A stretch of 64,000 nucleotides of DNA from Martelella sp. HB161492 (GTDB lineage: Bacteria > Pseudomonadota > Alphaproteobacteria > Rhizobiales > Rhizobiaceae). Shown here in pieces: positions 15,611 to 24,416 of this stretch. Position 1 is the stretch's first letter. Each line of letters starts with the position of its first letter. The stretch spans positions 338,301 through 402,300 of the forward strand of contig NZ_JAATVV010000002.1 in NCBI RefSeq assembly GCF_013184775.1, written 5' to 3'. A program made the position numbers and the translations under genes. The notes under the pieces were generated by a model. It searched no databases and was not told where the DNA came from. It saw nothing but the letters and a program-made list of their open reading frames with translations.

Positions 15611-16441
15611 TCAACTGTTCTGGCCACTGGCCGCGTTCTGGAAAATTGCCCGGGAGCGCTTGCCCCGGAAGTAGCTTTTGACCCATGGATCATCATAGTG
15701 AAGCATGGTGTCCAGCGTTCCCTCAACGAGAACCCGCTTCTTTCCAAGCACGGCGATCCGGTCACAGACAGCACTGATACTGTCGAGATCATGGGTCACC
15801 ATATAGACCGTCAACCCGAGCGTGTCACGTAAGCGGGCGATCAGCTCGTCAAATTCAGCGGCACCGATCGGGTCGAGGCCGGATGTCGGTTCATCGAGAA
15901 ACACAAGATCGGGGTCGAGTGCCAGCGCCCGCGCCAGCGCCGCCCGCTTGATCATGCCGCCGGAAAGCTCCGAGGGGTAACGGCTCGCCGCTTCGGGGCG
16001 CAATCCGACCATTTCGATCTTCAGTCGCGCCAGATCATCCATCAGCGACTTCGGCAGATCGAGATATTCGCGCATCGGCACCTGGATATTTTCAAGCACG
16101 GTGAGGCCGGAGAACAGCGCACCCTGCTGAAACAGAACGCCAATCCGCATCTCGATGGCCAGACGCTCATCAAGGCCGATCTCGTCGAAATCACCGCCGA
16201 AGATCTTGATGCTGCCCGCCTTGCGCCGGTTAAGCCGCAAGATCGTGCGCATCAGCACGGACTTGCCGGTGCCCGAGCCGCCGACAAAACCGAGGATCTC
16301 GCCGCGATAGACGTCCAGATCGAGATTCTCGAGCACATTCGACGCATTTCCGAAGCCCACAGTCAGGCCCCGGACCGTCAGAATGGTCTCCCGCGTCTCT
16401 TCGCTTATGCCGTCCTGCTTCTGATCCAACTGAGCCCTCAA
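15611..16441 (-). CDS. mlaF: MlaF-like phospholipid ABC transporter ATPase
   Basis: 276 residues. Walker A GGSGTGKS is at 54-61, signature LSGGMIKRAALARAL and Walker B LVFLDEPTSGLD follow near 155-185, and the switch His is in YMVTHDLDSI. The SGGMIKR form of the signature is characteristic of the MlaF/Ttg2A group rather than of nutrient importers. It powers the MlaE permease for phospholipid transport across the cell envelope. Its start overlaps the end of mlaE by 4 nt, so translation is coupled. The N-terminal 20 residues before the ABC core are charged and variable, a common rhizobial feature. Confidence 0.94.
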   Translation of the reverse strand: MRAQLDQKQDGISEETRETILTVRGLTVGFGNASNVLENLDLDVYRGEILGFVGGSGTGKSVLMRTILRLNRRKAGSIKIFGGDFDEIGLDERLAIEMRIGVLFQQGALFSGLTVLENIQVPMREYLDLPKSLMDDLARLKIEMVGLRPEAASRYPSELSGGMIKRAALARALALDPDLVFLDEPTSGLDPIGAAEFDELIARLRDTLGLTVYMVTHDLDSISAVCDRIAVLGKKRVLVEGTLDTMLHYDDPWVKSYFRGKRSRAIFQNAASGQNS

Positions 16442-17601
16442 AAATTGATTGCCGCGTAGAACATGGCGAAAATGCCATCAACCACAATCACGATGAAAAT
16501 CGCCTTCACCACCGCTGCCGTCACCTTCTTGCCGAGCGATTCGGCACTGCCGCCCACTTTCATGCCCTCCATCGAGGCGACGATGGCGATGATCAGCGCC
16601 ATGAAGGGGGCTTTGGCCATGCCGGATATCACGGTCGACAGCGTCACCGCCTCATGCAGACGCTGCATGAAGGTCTGAAAGGTGATGCCGCAATAGACAT
16701 CGACAACGATGGCGGCGCCCGCGAGCGCGCTGAAATTGGCGACAATCGTCAGAAGCGGCAGCGCGATCAGCAGCGCCAGCATCCGCGGGAAGACCAGCAC
16801 GGCGATCGCATCAAAGCCCATCACACGCAGGGCATCGATCTCCTCACGCATCTTCATCGCGCCGATCTCGGCCGTGATCGCACTGCCGGACCGCCCGGCA
16901 ATCATGATTGCGGTCAAAAGCACGCCGATTTCGCGCAATTGCAGAATGCCGACCAGATCGACAACGAAAAGTTCCGCGCCGAAATAGCGCAGCTGGAAAG
17001 CGCCCTGCTGCGCAATGATGCCGCCGACAAGAAAGGACATCAGCGCTATGATCGGCACGGCGCGCACGCCCATATGATCAAGCTGCGCCGTGACCGAGGC
17101 AAAATTCACGCCGGAGCGCCGGGTGAAAATATTGTAGAGGCCGACGAAAAGCGCACCGAAATAGCCCAGACCATCATAAAGATCATGACCGGCGGAGACC
17201 GTGGAGCGACCGATCTGCTCGACAATACGGTGCCCAAGCGACCGGCTGTCGACCGGTGGCTTTTCAGGCTCAGGAAGCTCATCCGGGATCGCTTCCATCA
17301 ATTCCGCAATGCGGTCGTTCATCCGGCTGAGTTCAGCCTCAAGCCCCGCATCCCGACAATCATCCTGCAGCAGCCGGATCAGCCAGGCACCTGCCGTATC
17401 AACCTGCTCGATGCCGGAAAGATCGATCACGGCACGCGCAGCGCCTGCCGCCTTGATCGCAGCGACCCGTTTCTTTCTCTGATCGAAAAATGTCCTGGAG
17501 GCATGAACCGTCCATGCGCCCTTGAGGGTGAGTAAAACGTCCCCGCCAGGAGCAGCCGTATCGATCTCGAATATAGCCTGCGCTTCTTCCGCCAATCGCA
17601 A
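16438..17601 (-). CDS. mlaE: MlaE-like permease with N-terminal STAS domain
   Basis: 387 residues. Residues 1 to about 110 form a STAS-like domain (VIDLSGIEQVDTAGAWLIRLL); the rest is the MlaE/YrbE permease with about five membrane segments and the typical EIGAMKMREEIDALRVMGF sequence. In E. coli the STAS protein MlaB is separate; the fusion here is the usual form in alphaproteobacteria. It is the first gene of the mlaE-mlaF-mlaD-lipoprotein operon and forms the membrane channel of the phospholipid transporter. The start is the ATG at 17601; the upstream 266 nt to the next gene are free for a promoter, which I could not fix. Confidence 0.93.
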   Translation of the reverse strand: MRLAEEAQAIFEIDTAAPGGDVLLTLKGAWTVHASRTFFDQRKKRVAAIKAAGAARAVIDLSGIEQVDTAGAWLIRLLQDDCRDAGLEAELSRMNDRIAELMEAIPDELPEPEKPPVDSRSLGHRIVEQIGRSTVSAGHDLYDGLGYFGALFVGLYNIFTRRSGVNFASVTAQLDHMGVRAVPIIALMSFLVGGIIAQQGAFQLRYFGAELFVVDLVGILQLREIGVLLTAIMIAGRSGSAITAEIGAMKMREEIDALRVMGFDAIAVLVFPRMLALLIALPLLTIVANFSALAGAAIVVDVYCGITFQTFMQRLHEAVTLSTVISGMAKAPFMALIIAIVASMEGMKVGGSAESLGKKVTAAVVKAIFIVIVVDGIFAMFYAAINF

Positions 17602-17867
17602 CTTCCATCCCTGCCCGGTACGGCTTGGCCAGCGGCCCGCCGCAATCTCCAGTATTCCTCATACATGGCCGTCGCCCGCCTTTATCTTTGCCGGCGATCA
17701 GGAGCACCTGGCAGAAAAAACGCGGCACAATATTCGCTTCGCGGTCAGCGCGAACACTTATCGGCCTATAAAGAATAGGCTTTTCATGGAGAAGGCAGGA
17801 ATGCAAGCCCCTTTAGGAACCTGTCATTGTTTAATTCTCGGACGTTGCGCCGATGTCGCGACGGCGA

Positions 17868-18701
17868 TCACGCCGCCTTGCCTGCCGCCTTGAGCGCGTG
17901 TTCGATGACCTCGGCACCCTCGAACACCGCCGGCTCATCCTCCGCTTCGCCGACCTCGCCACGAATCTCGTTCCAGGTGATCAGCTCAAATGTTCCGTCA
18001 AAATGCTCGGCAATCGCCGTACAGCTTTCAACCCAGTCGCCGGTATTGATATAGGCAATACCGTCCATATCCTCCATCACGGCATGATGGATATGACCGC
18101 AGATCACGCCATCGACCTCCTGACGGCGCGCCTCTTCGACGACGACGCGCTGGAATTCGCCGATGAAATTGACCGCATGCTTGACCTGCTGCTTGGCCCA
18201 GGCCGAGAACGACCAATAGGAAAAGCCGAGTTTGCGGCGCACAGCGGCAAGCACGACATTGATGGCGATCGCAGCGTCATAGGCCCAGTCGCCGAGATAG
18301 GCCAGCACACGGGCATGGCGCACGACGACGTCAAATTCATCACCATGAATGACGAGATATTTCCGGCCATCCCCCGCCTCGAAGATCATCTTCTGCGCCA
18401 CCTCGACGCCACCGAAATGCATGCCGGGAAAATCGCGCAGAAACTCGTCGTGATTGCCGGGAATATAGATGATGCGTGCCCCCTTGCGCGCCTTGCGCAA
18501 AAGCTTCTGAACCACATCATTGAAAGGCTGCGGCCAGTACCAGCTGCGCTTGAGCCGCCAGCCGTCGACGATATCGCCGACGAGAATGATCGTCTCAGCC
18601 TCATGGTGACGCATGAAGTCCAGCAGATAGTCGGCCTTTGCGGCCTTCGATCCGAGATGGACGTCGGATATGAAAAGCGTTCTGAACTGTCTGGTTTCCA
18701 T
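17868..18701 (-). CDS. LpxH-like metallophosphoesterase
   Basis: 277 residues of the calcineurin-like phosphoesterase fold. All metal-binding motifs are seen: DVH at 13-15, GDIVDGW at 42-48, GNHDE at 82-86, HGDEFD and GHIHHA in the second half. The closest known role is UDP-2,3-diacylglucosamine hydrolysis in lipid A synthesis (LpxH). However, rhizobia usually use LpxI for that step, so this may be a paralogue with another nucleotide or phospholipid substrate. The ATG at 18701 (METRQFRTLFISDVH) is preferred over 18746 because it has GGGGACAGG upstream and fits the family N-terminus. It is on the same strand as, and between, the mla operon and a TolB-like gene. The C-terminal 25 residues are acidic and Ala-rich. 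Confidence 0.82.
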   Translation of the reverse strand: METRQFRTLFISDVHLGSKAAKADYLLDFMRHHEAETIILVGDIVDGWRLKRSWYWPQPFNDVVQKLLRKARKGARIIYIPGNHDEFLRDFPGMHFGGVEVAQKMIFEAGDGRKYLVIHGDEFDVVVRHARVLAYLGDWAYDAAIAINVVLAAVRRKLGFSYWSFSAWAKQQVKHAVNFIGEFQRVVVEEARRQEVDGVICGHIHHAVMEDMDGIAYINTGDWVESCTAIAEHFDGTFELITWNEIRGEVGEAEDEPAVFEGAEVIEHALKAAGKAA

Positions 18702-18862
18702 TGACCTGTCCCCGGCCGCATGATCATGGCGGCATCTATCGCTCAAAGGATAGCCACGTAAAACCAGAGTCGTGTTTCACCTTGATGACACAGGCTCTTC
18801 CGCAGAGGCATTCAGCGTCGCAAGACGCCGAATAGCCCGGTCAAATGCCGATATAGGCAGGC

Positions 18863-19693
18863 TCAGACAGGAAAATAGCGCACATAGGCGAAGGCGTGAC
18901 CATCAGGCGCCCAGTTGGGGGAGTTCATTGTTCCCTGTCCGCCGAAAAGCCCGAACAGGCTTGTCAGATTGCCGCCATCCATATCCATCATCCGGATCTC
19001 GACGTCCTGGTCGCGCGGGTGATCAAAGACATCCGGCGCATAGGAGATCAGGATAACCCGGTCATTGGCGGGAGACGGATGGGCAAACCAGTTGCCGTAA
19101 TTGTCGGATGTGATCTGCTCCAGCCCCGTGCCATCGGGATGAATACGCCAGATCTGCATCAACCCGGTACGCGAAGAGTTGAAATAGATCCATTGGCCGT
19201 CGAAGGAATAATCCGGGCCGTCATTGCGCCCCTCGCCGTGGGTCAGCCGGGTTTCATCACCGCCCGTGGCAGCGATCGTATAGATATCGAAGAGATCATC
19301 GCGGATGCCGCAATAGGCAAAGCGGCTGCCATCCGGAGACCAGCCATGCCAGTAGGAGGGCAGGTTTTTCGTCACCAGTTTCGGCGTACCGCCTTCGACC
19401 GGCAGCGTATAGATTGCCGATTTTCCGAATTCGCATTTGTCCGATATGGCGATCATGCGGCCATCCGGGGAAATGCCATGGTCATTGTTGCACCTGACGG
19501 CAAAGCCCGTATCCATCGGCAGAAGCGTCGGCTTGACCTCGCCCAGCGACAGGCAGAACAGGCGCCCGTCACTGTTGAGCATCAGCCAGCGCCCATCGGG
19601 TGACCAGTTCGGCGCCTCGATCAGTTCCTCCGACTGAAAGACGACACGCGATTGCCCGGCCGCCAGATCATAGATTTCAACGGAACTGCGCAT
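18863..19693 (-). CDS. TolB-like beta-propeller (WD40-like PD40) protein
   Basis: 276 residues made of repeated PD40 units, visible as NWSPDGRWL, GISPDGRMIAI, GWSPDGSRFAY, DYSFDGQWIYFNS and NWAPDGHAFAYVRYF. This matches TolB-type propellers. No signal peptide is evident at the listed start (MRSSVEIYDL), so it is probably cytoplasmic, unlike true TolB, which is periplasmic. Related cytoplasmic proteins in rhizobia are annotated simply as TolB-like translocation or PD40 proteins. It lies 38 nt downstream of nadE on the same strand and may be cotranscribed. Function is unknown; a ligand- or carbohydrate-binding role is only a guess. Confidence 0.82.
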   Translation of the reverse strand: MRSSVEIYDLAAGQSRVVFQSEELIEAPNWSPDGRWLMLNSDGRLFCLSLGEVKPTLLPMDTGFAVRCNNDHGISPDGRMIAISDKCEFGKSAIYTLPVEGGTPKLVTKNLPSYWHGWSPDGSRFAYCGIRDDLFDIYTIAATGGDETRLTHGEGRNDGPDYSFDGQWIYFNSSRTGLMQIWRIHPDGTGLEQITSDNYGNWFAHPSPANDRVILISYAPDVFDHPRDQDVEIRMMDMDGGNLTSLFGLFGGQGTMNSPNWAPDGHAFAYVRYFPV

Positions 19694-19731
19694 CGCTATT
19701 TCCCTCGCGTAAAACGGTCGTTCTTTCGCTC

Positions 19732-21396
19732 TCAGCGATCCCGGAACCGGTTGGTAATCGGGTAACGCCGGTCGCGTCCGAAATTCTTCTTGGTGATCTT
19801 CACGCCCGGCGCCGACTGGCGGCGCTTGTATTCGGCGATATAGAGCAGATGCTCGATCCGGTGCACGGTCGCCGCATCATGGCCACGCGCGACAATGGCA
19901 TCAACCGCCATTTCCTTTTCCACCAGGCATTCAAGCATATCATCCAGCGCCGGATAGGGCGGCAGCGAATCCTGATCCGTCTGGTTCGGCCGCAATTCGG
20001 CAGAGGGTTTCTTGTCGATGATATTCTGCGGGATAAGGTTCAGCGCCGGACCTTTCATGCCTTCCAGCTGGTGCCTGTTGCGCCAGTCGGAAATGGCATA
20101 GACCTGCATCTTGTACAGATCCTTGATCGGGTTGAAGCCGCCATTCATATCGCCGTAGAGCGTGGCATATCCAACCGACATCTCAGATTTGTTGCCGGTG
20201 GTAACGACCATGAATCCGAACTTGTTGGAGATCGCCATCAGGATCGTGCCGCGCGTGCGGCTCTGCAGGTTCTCCTCGGTGATTCCCTCTTCGGTGCCTT
20301 CAAACAAATCCGAAAGCGTCGCCATGAAACCGGTGACCGGTTCCTCGATCGGCACGATATCGTAGCGGCAGCCGATCGCCTTCGCACAGTCAGCCGCATC
20401 TTTCAGCGAATCGTCCGAGGTGTAGCGATAGGGCAGCATGACGCAATGCACCCGCTCAGGCCCCAGAGCATCCACGGCCATGGCCGCGCAAAGCGCTGAG
20501 TCAATGCCGCCCGACAACCCCAGAACCACGCCCTTGAAGCCATTCTTGTTGACATAGTCGCCAAGCCCCAGCACGCAGGCGCGGTAATCCGCTTCCTCGC
20601 CCGTCGGGATCGGCGCGAAGGTGCCGTTGACGATCGTCCAGCCATCCGCGCCGCGCTGCCATTCGGACATGATGATCTCCGAGGCGAACTCGCCGGCCTG
20701 AAACGCAAGCGTGCGGTCAGGATTGAAGCCGAAGCTGGCACCGTCATAGACAAGCTCATCCTGGCCGCCGACCGTATTGAGATAGACCAGCGGCAGTCCG
20801 GTCTCGATCACCTGTTTCAGCACGACCTGATGGCGGATATCCACCTTGCCGCGGTAATAGGGAGAACCATTGGGAGACAGGAGCAGCTCGGCGCCGCTTT
20901 CGGCCAGCGTTTCACAGACGCCGAGATCGCCCCAGATGTCCTCGCAGATCGGAATGCCGATCCGGACACCGCGGAAATTGACAGGGCCCGGCATGTCGCC
21001 CGGAATGAAGACGCGCTTTTCGTCGAACTCGCCGTAATTCGGCAGATCAACCTTGTCACGGATCGCAATGATCTCGCCGCCGTCAAGCACGGCAACCGCA
21101 TTATGCCGCCCTGCTTCGCCCTGCCGCGGGAAGCCGACGATCACGCCGGGGCCGCCATCAGCCGTCAAGGCAGCAAGGGTCTCAACGGCCTTCTGGCAGG
21201 CTGCCAGGAAGGATGGCTTCATCACCAGATCTTCAGGCTGATAGCCTGAAATGAAAAGCTCGGTCGAAACAACAAGATCGGCGCCGGCCGCAGCGGCCTT
21301 TTCGCGTGCAGCCTTCAGCTTTTCGACATTGCCCGTCACATCCCCGACGGTCGGGTTGAGCTGAGCAAGCGCGATTTTCATATGGTCGGTGATCAT
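19732..21396 (-). CDS. nadE: Glutamine-dependent NAD+ synthetase
   Basis: 554 residues with two domains. The N-terminal nitrilase-fold glutaminase (about 1-260) carries the Glu-Lys-Cys triad (E46, K115, C151) and releases ammonia from glutamine. The C-terminal synthetase has the ATP pyrophosphatase P-loop LSGGIDSALCAAM (near 290) and amidates nicotinate adenine dinucleotide to NAD+. The start at MITDHMKIALAQLNP is preferred because it gives the usual short leader before the conserved IALAQLNP strand; ATGs at 21414 and 21381 are alternatives. It catalyses the last step of NAD synthesis and is the glutamine-using form found in alphaproteobacteria. Confidence 0.95.
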   Translation of the reverse strand: MITDHMKIALAQLNPTVGDVTGNVEKLKAAREKAAAAGADLVVSTELFISGYQPEDLVMKPSFLAACQKAVETLAALTADGGPGVIVGFPRQGEAGRHNAVAVLDGGEIIAIRDKVDLPNYGEFDEKRVFIPGDMPGPVNFRGVRIGIPICEDIWGDLGVCETLAESGAELLLSPNGSPYYRGKVDIRHQVVLKQVIETGLPLVYLNTVGGQDELVYDGASFGFNPDRTLAFQAGEFASEIIMSEWQRGADGWTIVNGTFAPIPTGEEADYRACVLGLGDYVNKNGFKGVVLGLSGGIDSALCAAMAVDALGPERVHCVMLPYRYTSDDSLKDAADCAKAIGCRYDIVPIEEPVTGFMATLSDLFEGTEEGITEENLQSRTRGTILMAISNKFGFMVVTTGNKSEMSVGYATLYGDMNGGFNPIKDLYKMQVYAISDWRNRHQLEGMKGPALNLIPQNIIDKKPSAELRPNQTDQDSLPPYPALDDMLECLVEKEMAVDAIVARGHDAATVHRIEHLLYIAEYKRRQSAPGVKITKKNFGRDRRYPITNRFRDR

Positions 21397-21493
21397 GGCA
21401 ATGTCGCCCATCATGCAAATTGTTCAAAAGCGGTTCGGCGAACCGATACCATGCACACCATGTTTTGCAATCAAGCTCAAGCCGCGAAAGCAA

Positions 21494-21517
21494 AACGGGG
21501 CCACAAAGGGCCCCGTT
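21494..21517 (-). terminator. Rho-independent terminator after the DAHP synthase gene
   Basis: On the minus strand, AACGGGGCC (21517-21509) pairs with GGCCCCGTT (21502-21494) around a 6-nt loop and is followed by TTG. It sits 23 nt past the DAHP synthase stop and separates it from nadE. Confidence 0.85.
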
Positions 21518-21539
21518 GAAAAAGCGTGATCGGCGGCGG

Positions 21540-22919
21540 TTATGCGTTGATCGCCAGCTTCTTTTCCTCGAAAGCACTCTTCATGCGCTCGGCCATCAGG
21601 AAGGCCAGTTCCAGCGCCTGATCGGCATTGAGACGCGGATCGCAATGGGTGTGATAGCGGTCGTGAAGATCCTCGCCCGTCAGCGCCCAGGCGCCACCTG
21701 TGCACTCCGTCACATCCTTGCCGGTCATCTCCACATGCACGCCGCCCGGATAGGAGCCTTCGGCGCGGTGGATCTGGAAGAAGGCCTCGACCTCCGCCAA
21801 AATGCGCTCGAAGGGGCGCGTCTTGTAGGAGTTGAGCGTGATCGTGTTGCCATGCATCGGATCACAGGACCAGACCACCTTCTTGCCCTCACGCTCGACA
21901 GCGCGAATGAGGCGCGGCAGATGTTCTGCAACCTTGTCATGGCCAAAGCGGCAGATCAGCGTCAGCCGACCGGCTTCATTGTCGGGGTTGAGAATATCCG
22001 TCAGCCGCAGAAGATCGTCCTCGGCCAGCGAAGGACCGCATTTCAGCCCGATCGGGTTCTTGATGCCGCGGCAATATTCGACATGGGCGTGATCGGCCTG
22101 ACGCGTGCGGTCGCCGATCCAGATCATGTGGCCGGACGTGGCATACCAGTCACCCGAGGTCGAATCGACGCGTGTCAGCGCTTCTTCATAGCCAAGCAGC
22201 AATGCCTCGTGGCTGGTGAAGAAATCGGTTTCGCTCAGCGCATGGTTGGAATCGGCGGTAATGCCGATCGCCCGCATGAAGGACATGGTTTCCGACAGAC
22301 GGTCAGCCAGCTTCTGATAGCGTTCGCCCTGAGGGCTGTCCTTGACGAAGCCGAGCATCCACTGATGCACATTTTCCAGATTGGCATAGCCACCCATGGA
22401 AAAGGCACGCAGCAGGTTGAGCGTCGCCGCCGACTGGCGATAGGCCATCAGCTGGCGCTGCGGATCGGGGATACGCGCCTCTTCGGTGAATTCGATGCCA
22501 TTGATGATGTCACCGCGATAGCTCGGCAGCGTGACACCGTTGATGGTCTCGTTGGGATTTGAACGCGGCTTGGCGAACTGGCCGGCAATGCGGCCAACCT
22601 TGACCACCGGCTGCTGGGCACCAAAGGTCAGGACAACGGCCATCTGCAGAAAGGCGCGGAAAAAGTCACGGATCGTGTCCGCGCCATGCTCCGCAAAGCT
22701 CTCGGCGCAATCACCGCCCTGCAGCAAAAAGCCCTTGCCCTCGCTGACTTTGGCCAGCGCCGATTTCAGACGGCGGGCCTCGCCGGCAAAGACGAGCGGC
22801 GGATATTTCGCAAGCGATGCCTCTGCTTCGGCAAGCTTTGCCTTATCCGGGTAGTCCGGCACCTGAAGGATCGGCTTTTTACGCCAGCTTCCCGGTGTCC
22901 AGTTTGTTGCTCTATCCAT
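21540..22919 (-). CDS. aroG: Class II 3-deoxy-7-phosphoheptulonate (DAHP) synthase
   Basis: 459 residues, typical of the plant-like class II enzymes (TIGR01358). It condenses phosphoenolpyruvate with erythrose 4-phosphate, the entry step of aromatic amino acid synthesis. Diagnostic segments include [13 protein letters not shown] near residue 65, which carries the metal-binding Cys, plus YWIGDR-like [20 protein letters not shown] and CDPMHGNT. The N-terminus [17 protein letters not shown] is the standard family start. It has its own terminator, and 110 nt separate it from the upstream LysR gene, so it is probably monocistronic. Its substrate erythrose 4-phosphate comes from the pentose phosphate pathway, to which rpiA and rpe in this window belong. 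Confidence 0.96.
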   Translation of the reverse strand: MDRATNWTPGSWRKKPILQVPDYPDKAKLAEAEASLAKYPPLVFAGEARRLKSALAKVSEGKGFLLQGGDCAESFAEHGADTIRDFFRAFLQMAVVLTFGAQQPVVKVGRIAGQFAKPRSNPNETINGVTLPSYRGDIINGIEFTEEARIPDPQRQLMAYRQSAATLNLLRAFSMGGYANLENVHQWMLGFVKDSPQGERYQKLADRLSETMSFMRAIGITADSNHALSETDFFTSHEALLLGYEEALTRVDSTSGDWYATSGHMIWIGDRTRQADHAHVEYCRGIKNPIGLKCGPSLAEDDLLRLTDILNPDNEAGRLTLICRFGHDKVAEHLPRLIRAVEREGKKVVWSCDPMHGNTITLNSYKTRPFERILAEVEAFFQIHRAEGSYPGGVHVEMTGKDVTECTGGAWALTGEDLHDRYHTHCDPRLNADQALELAFLMAERMKSAFEEKKLAINA

Positions 22920-23029
22920 TGTCTTCTCTACCTGTCCTTACGGTCCGGAACGCCCGAACCGGCCTCTCTCCCTGGATCGAGGGCTTATAGACGCTTCAGG
23001 CCGGTTTGTATACCCAAACGGGCAATCGG

Positions 23030-23899
23030 CTAGGAAGCCCTCTTAGCGCCCGTCAGACGCGGCTCCAGCGCCTTCAGCAGCGTGGCGAGACGCTCGATCA
23101 CAAGCCGGATTTCGGGCCGGTGGCGGTCGTCATCATGGGCAACGATAAAGAGCGGATGCGTCAGCGTTTCGATCACGTCGCTCTCACGCACAAGCTTCTC
23201 GTTGCGGTCTCCCTCATGCACCGGCAGGATCGATCGCCCTGCCCCCTGTTCGATCAGGCGCGGCACGAGATGGCGATCCTCGGTCCAGATCATGATGCCC
23301 GGCTCGTGATTTTCGAAAACGTAGCGATCGGCCGCCGTTTCGGCGATCGAGGTGCCAAGCGAGATCCATGGCAGATCATTATTGCCGCTTTCGGCCCGCG
23401 CGCGATAGACCGCATAAGCCATGCTGACGCTGCGCCTGACCGCCAGATTGCCGCTTTCCGGCGCGGAGAACAGCACTGCCACATCGGCGCCGCGAAAGGT
23501 GAGATCCAGCCCCTGGCGGACGGAATTGCAGCAGATGCGGAACGGGTCCTCGGCACTGCGGATCTGACCGACATGATCCGTCAGCAGCCCCGAAATCCAA
23601 GTCTCGATGGAAACCGCGACAATCGGAAGCGCAAATGCGTCCTTGTGCCAGTCGGCTATGCCGTTGGCCGCCGCGCGCATGATCTTGACCCGTTCAAACA
23701 GGATCTCACCGTCATGGGCCAGCCGGTAACCGCGCTGCGAGCGGAAGAACAGCGAGCGCCCGAGCGTGCGTTCCAGCGCCAGCATCTTGCGCCCGATGGT
23801 CGGCGCGCTCTGTCCCGTGCGCTGCGACGCACCGCTCAGGCCACCGGTCTCAGCCACCTCGAAAAAGAGCTGAAGATCGTCCCAGCTTGCATCCGCCAT
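23030..23899 (-). CDS. LysR family transcriptional regulator
   Basis: 289 residues. The N-terminal winged helix-turn-helix (about 1-60, WDDLQLFFEVAETGGLSGASQRTGQSAPTIGRKM) is canonical, and a substrate-binding effector domain fills the rest. The ATG at 23899 (MADASWDDL) is preferred over 23995 because the extra 32 residues are Cys/Arg-rich and unlike the family; GGGAG lies upstream of the chosen start. LysR regulators often control a divergently transcribed gene. Here the divergent position holds only a short, possibly truncated open frame at 24060. The effector is unknown. Confidence 0.88.
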   Translation of the reverse strand: MADASWDDLQLFFEVAETGGLSGASQRTGQSAPTIGRKMLALERTLGRSLFFRSQRGYRLAHDGEILFERVKIMRAAANGIADWHKDAFALPIVAVSIETWISGLLTDHVGQIRSAEDPFRICCNSVRQGLDLTFRGADVAVLFSAPESGNLAVRRSVSMAYAVYRARAESGNNDLPWISLGTSIAETAADRYVFENHEPGIMIWTEDRHLVPRLIEQGAGRSILPVHEGDRNEKLVRESDVIETLTHPLFIVAHDDDRHRPEIRLVIERLATLLKALEPRLTGAKRAS

Positions 23900-24059
23900 A
23901 GTCACCACTCCCGCAAAACGCTCCGGCACCGTTTTACCGCAGCAACGCGACGGCGGAACGTTCGAAAATGAAAAGCGCCTTTCATCGGCAACCACTACAG
24001 CGCAGCGCCAAGGCCGCCTAGCTTTGGATCACACCCGAAGACAAGGTCAGGAAATCATT

Positions 24060-24416
24060 ATGCTTCACGACTGGCTTGCCGCAACCCCGCTGCGGCCGGA
24101 ACGCGGCTGCGCGCCCCTCGCCGACCCGCTGGAAGCGCCGGAATGGCGCGAACTCACGCACACAGCCGAGCTGATCGCCCGGCTGCTGCGTCTTGACGGC
24201 GCGGCGCTCTTCAGACGCGTGCGCCGTTCTTCACCCGATAGCTCGGGCTGTACATCGTCACCAGTTCTTCCGAAGCCGTCGGATGAACAGCCATGGTGCG
24301 GTCGAAATCATCCTTGGTGGCGCCGCTCTTCAGCGCAATCCCGAGCAGCTGCGCCATCTCGCCGGCATCATGCCCCAGAATATGGGCGCCGACGACCGTG
24401 CGGTCTGCAGCATTGA
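24060..24416 (+). pseudogene. Short open frame, possibly the 5' remnant of a lost gene
   Basis: An ATG with AGGA at good spacing opens a frame whose first 50 or so codons show strong third-position GC bias (MLHDWLAATPLRPERGCAPL...). After about 24210 it runs antisense through the 3' end of glutathione reductase and loses coding character. This pattern suggests the start of a real gene cut off by a deletion or rearrangement. It lies divergent to the LysR gene, the usual position of a LysR target. No family is recognised, and chance cannot be excluded. Confidence 0.35.
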
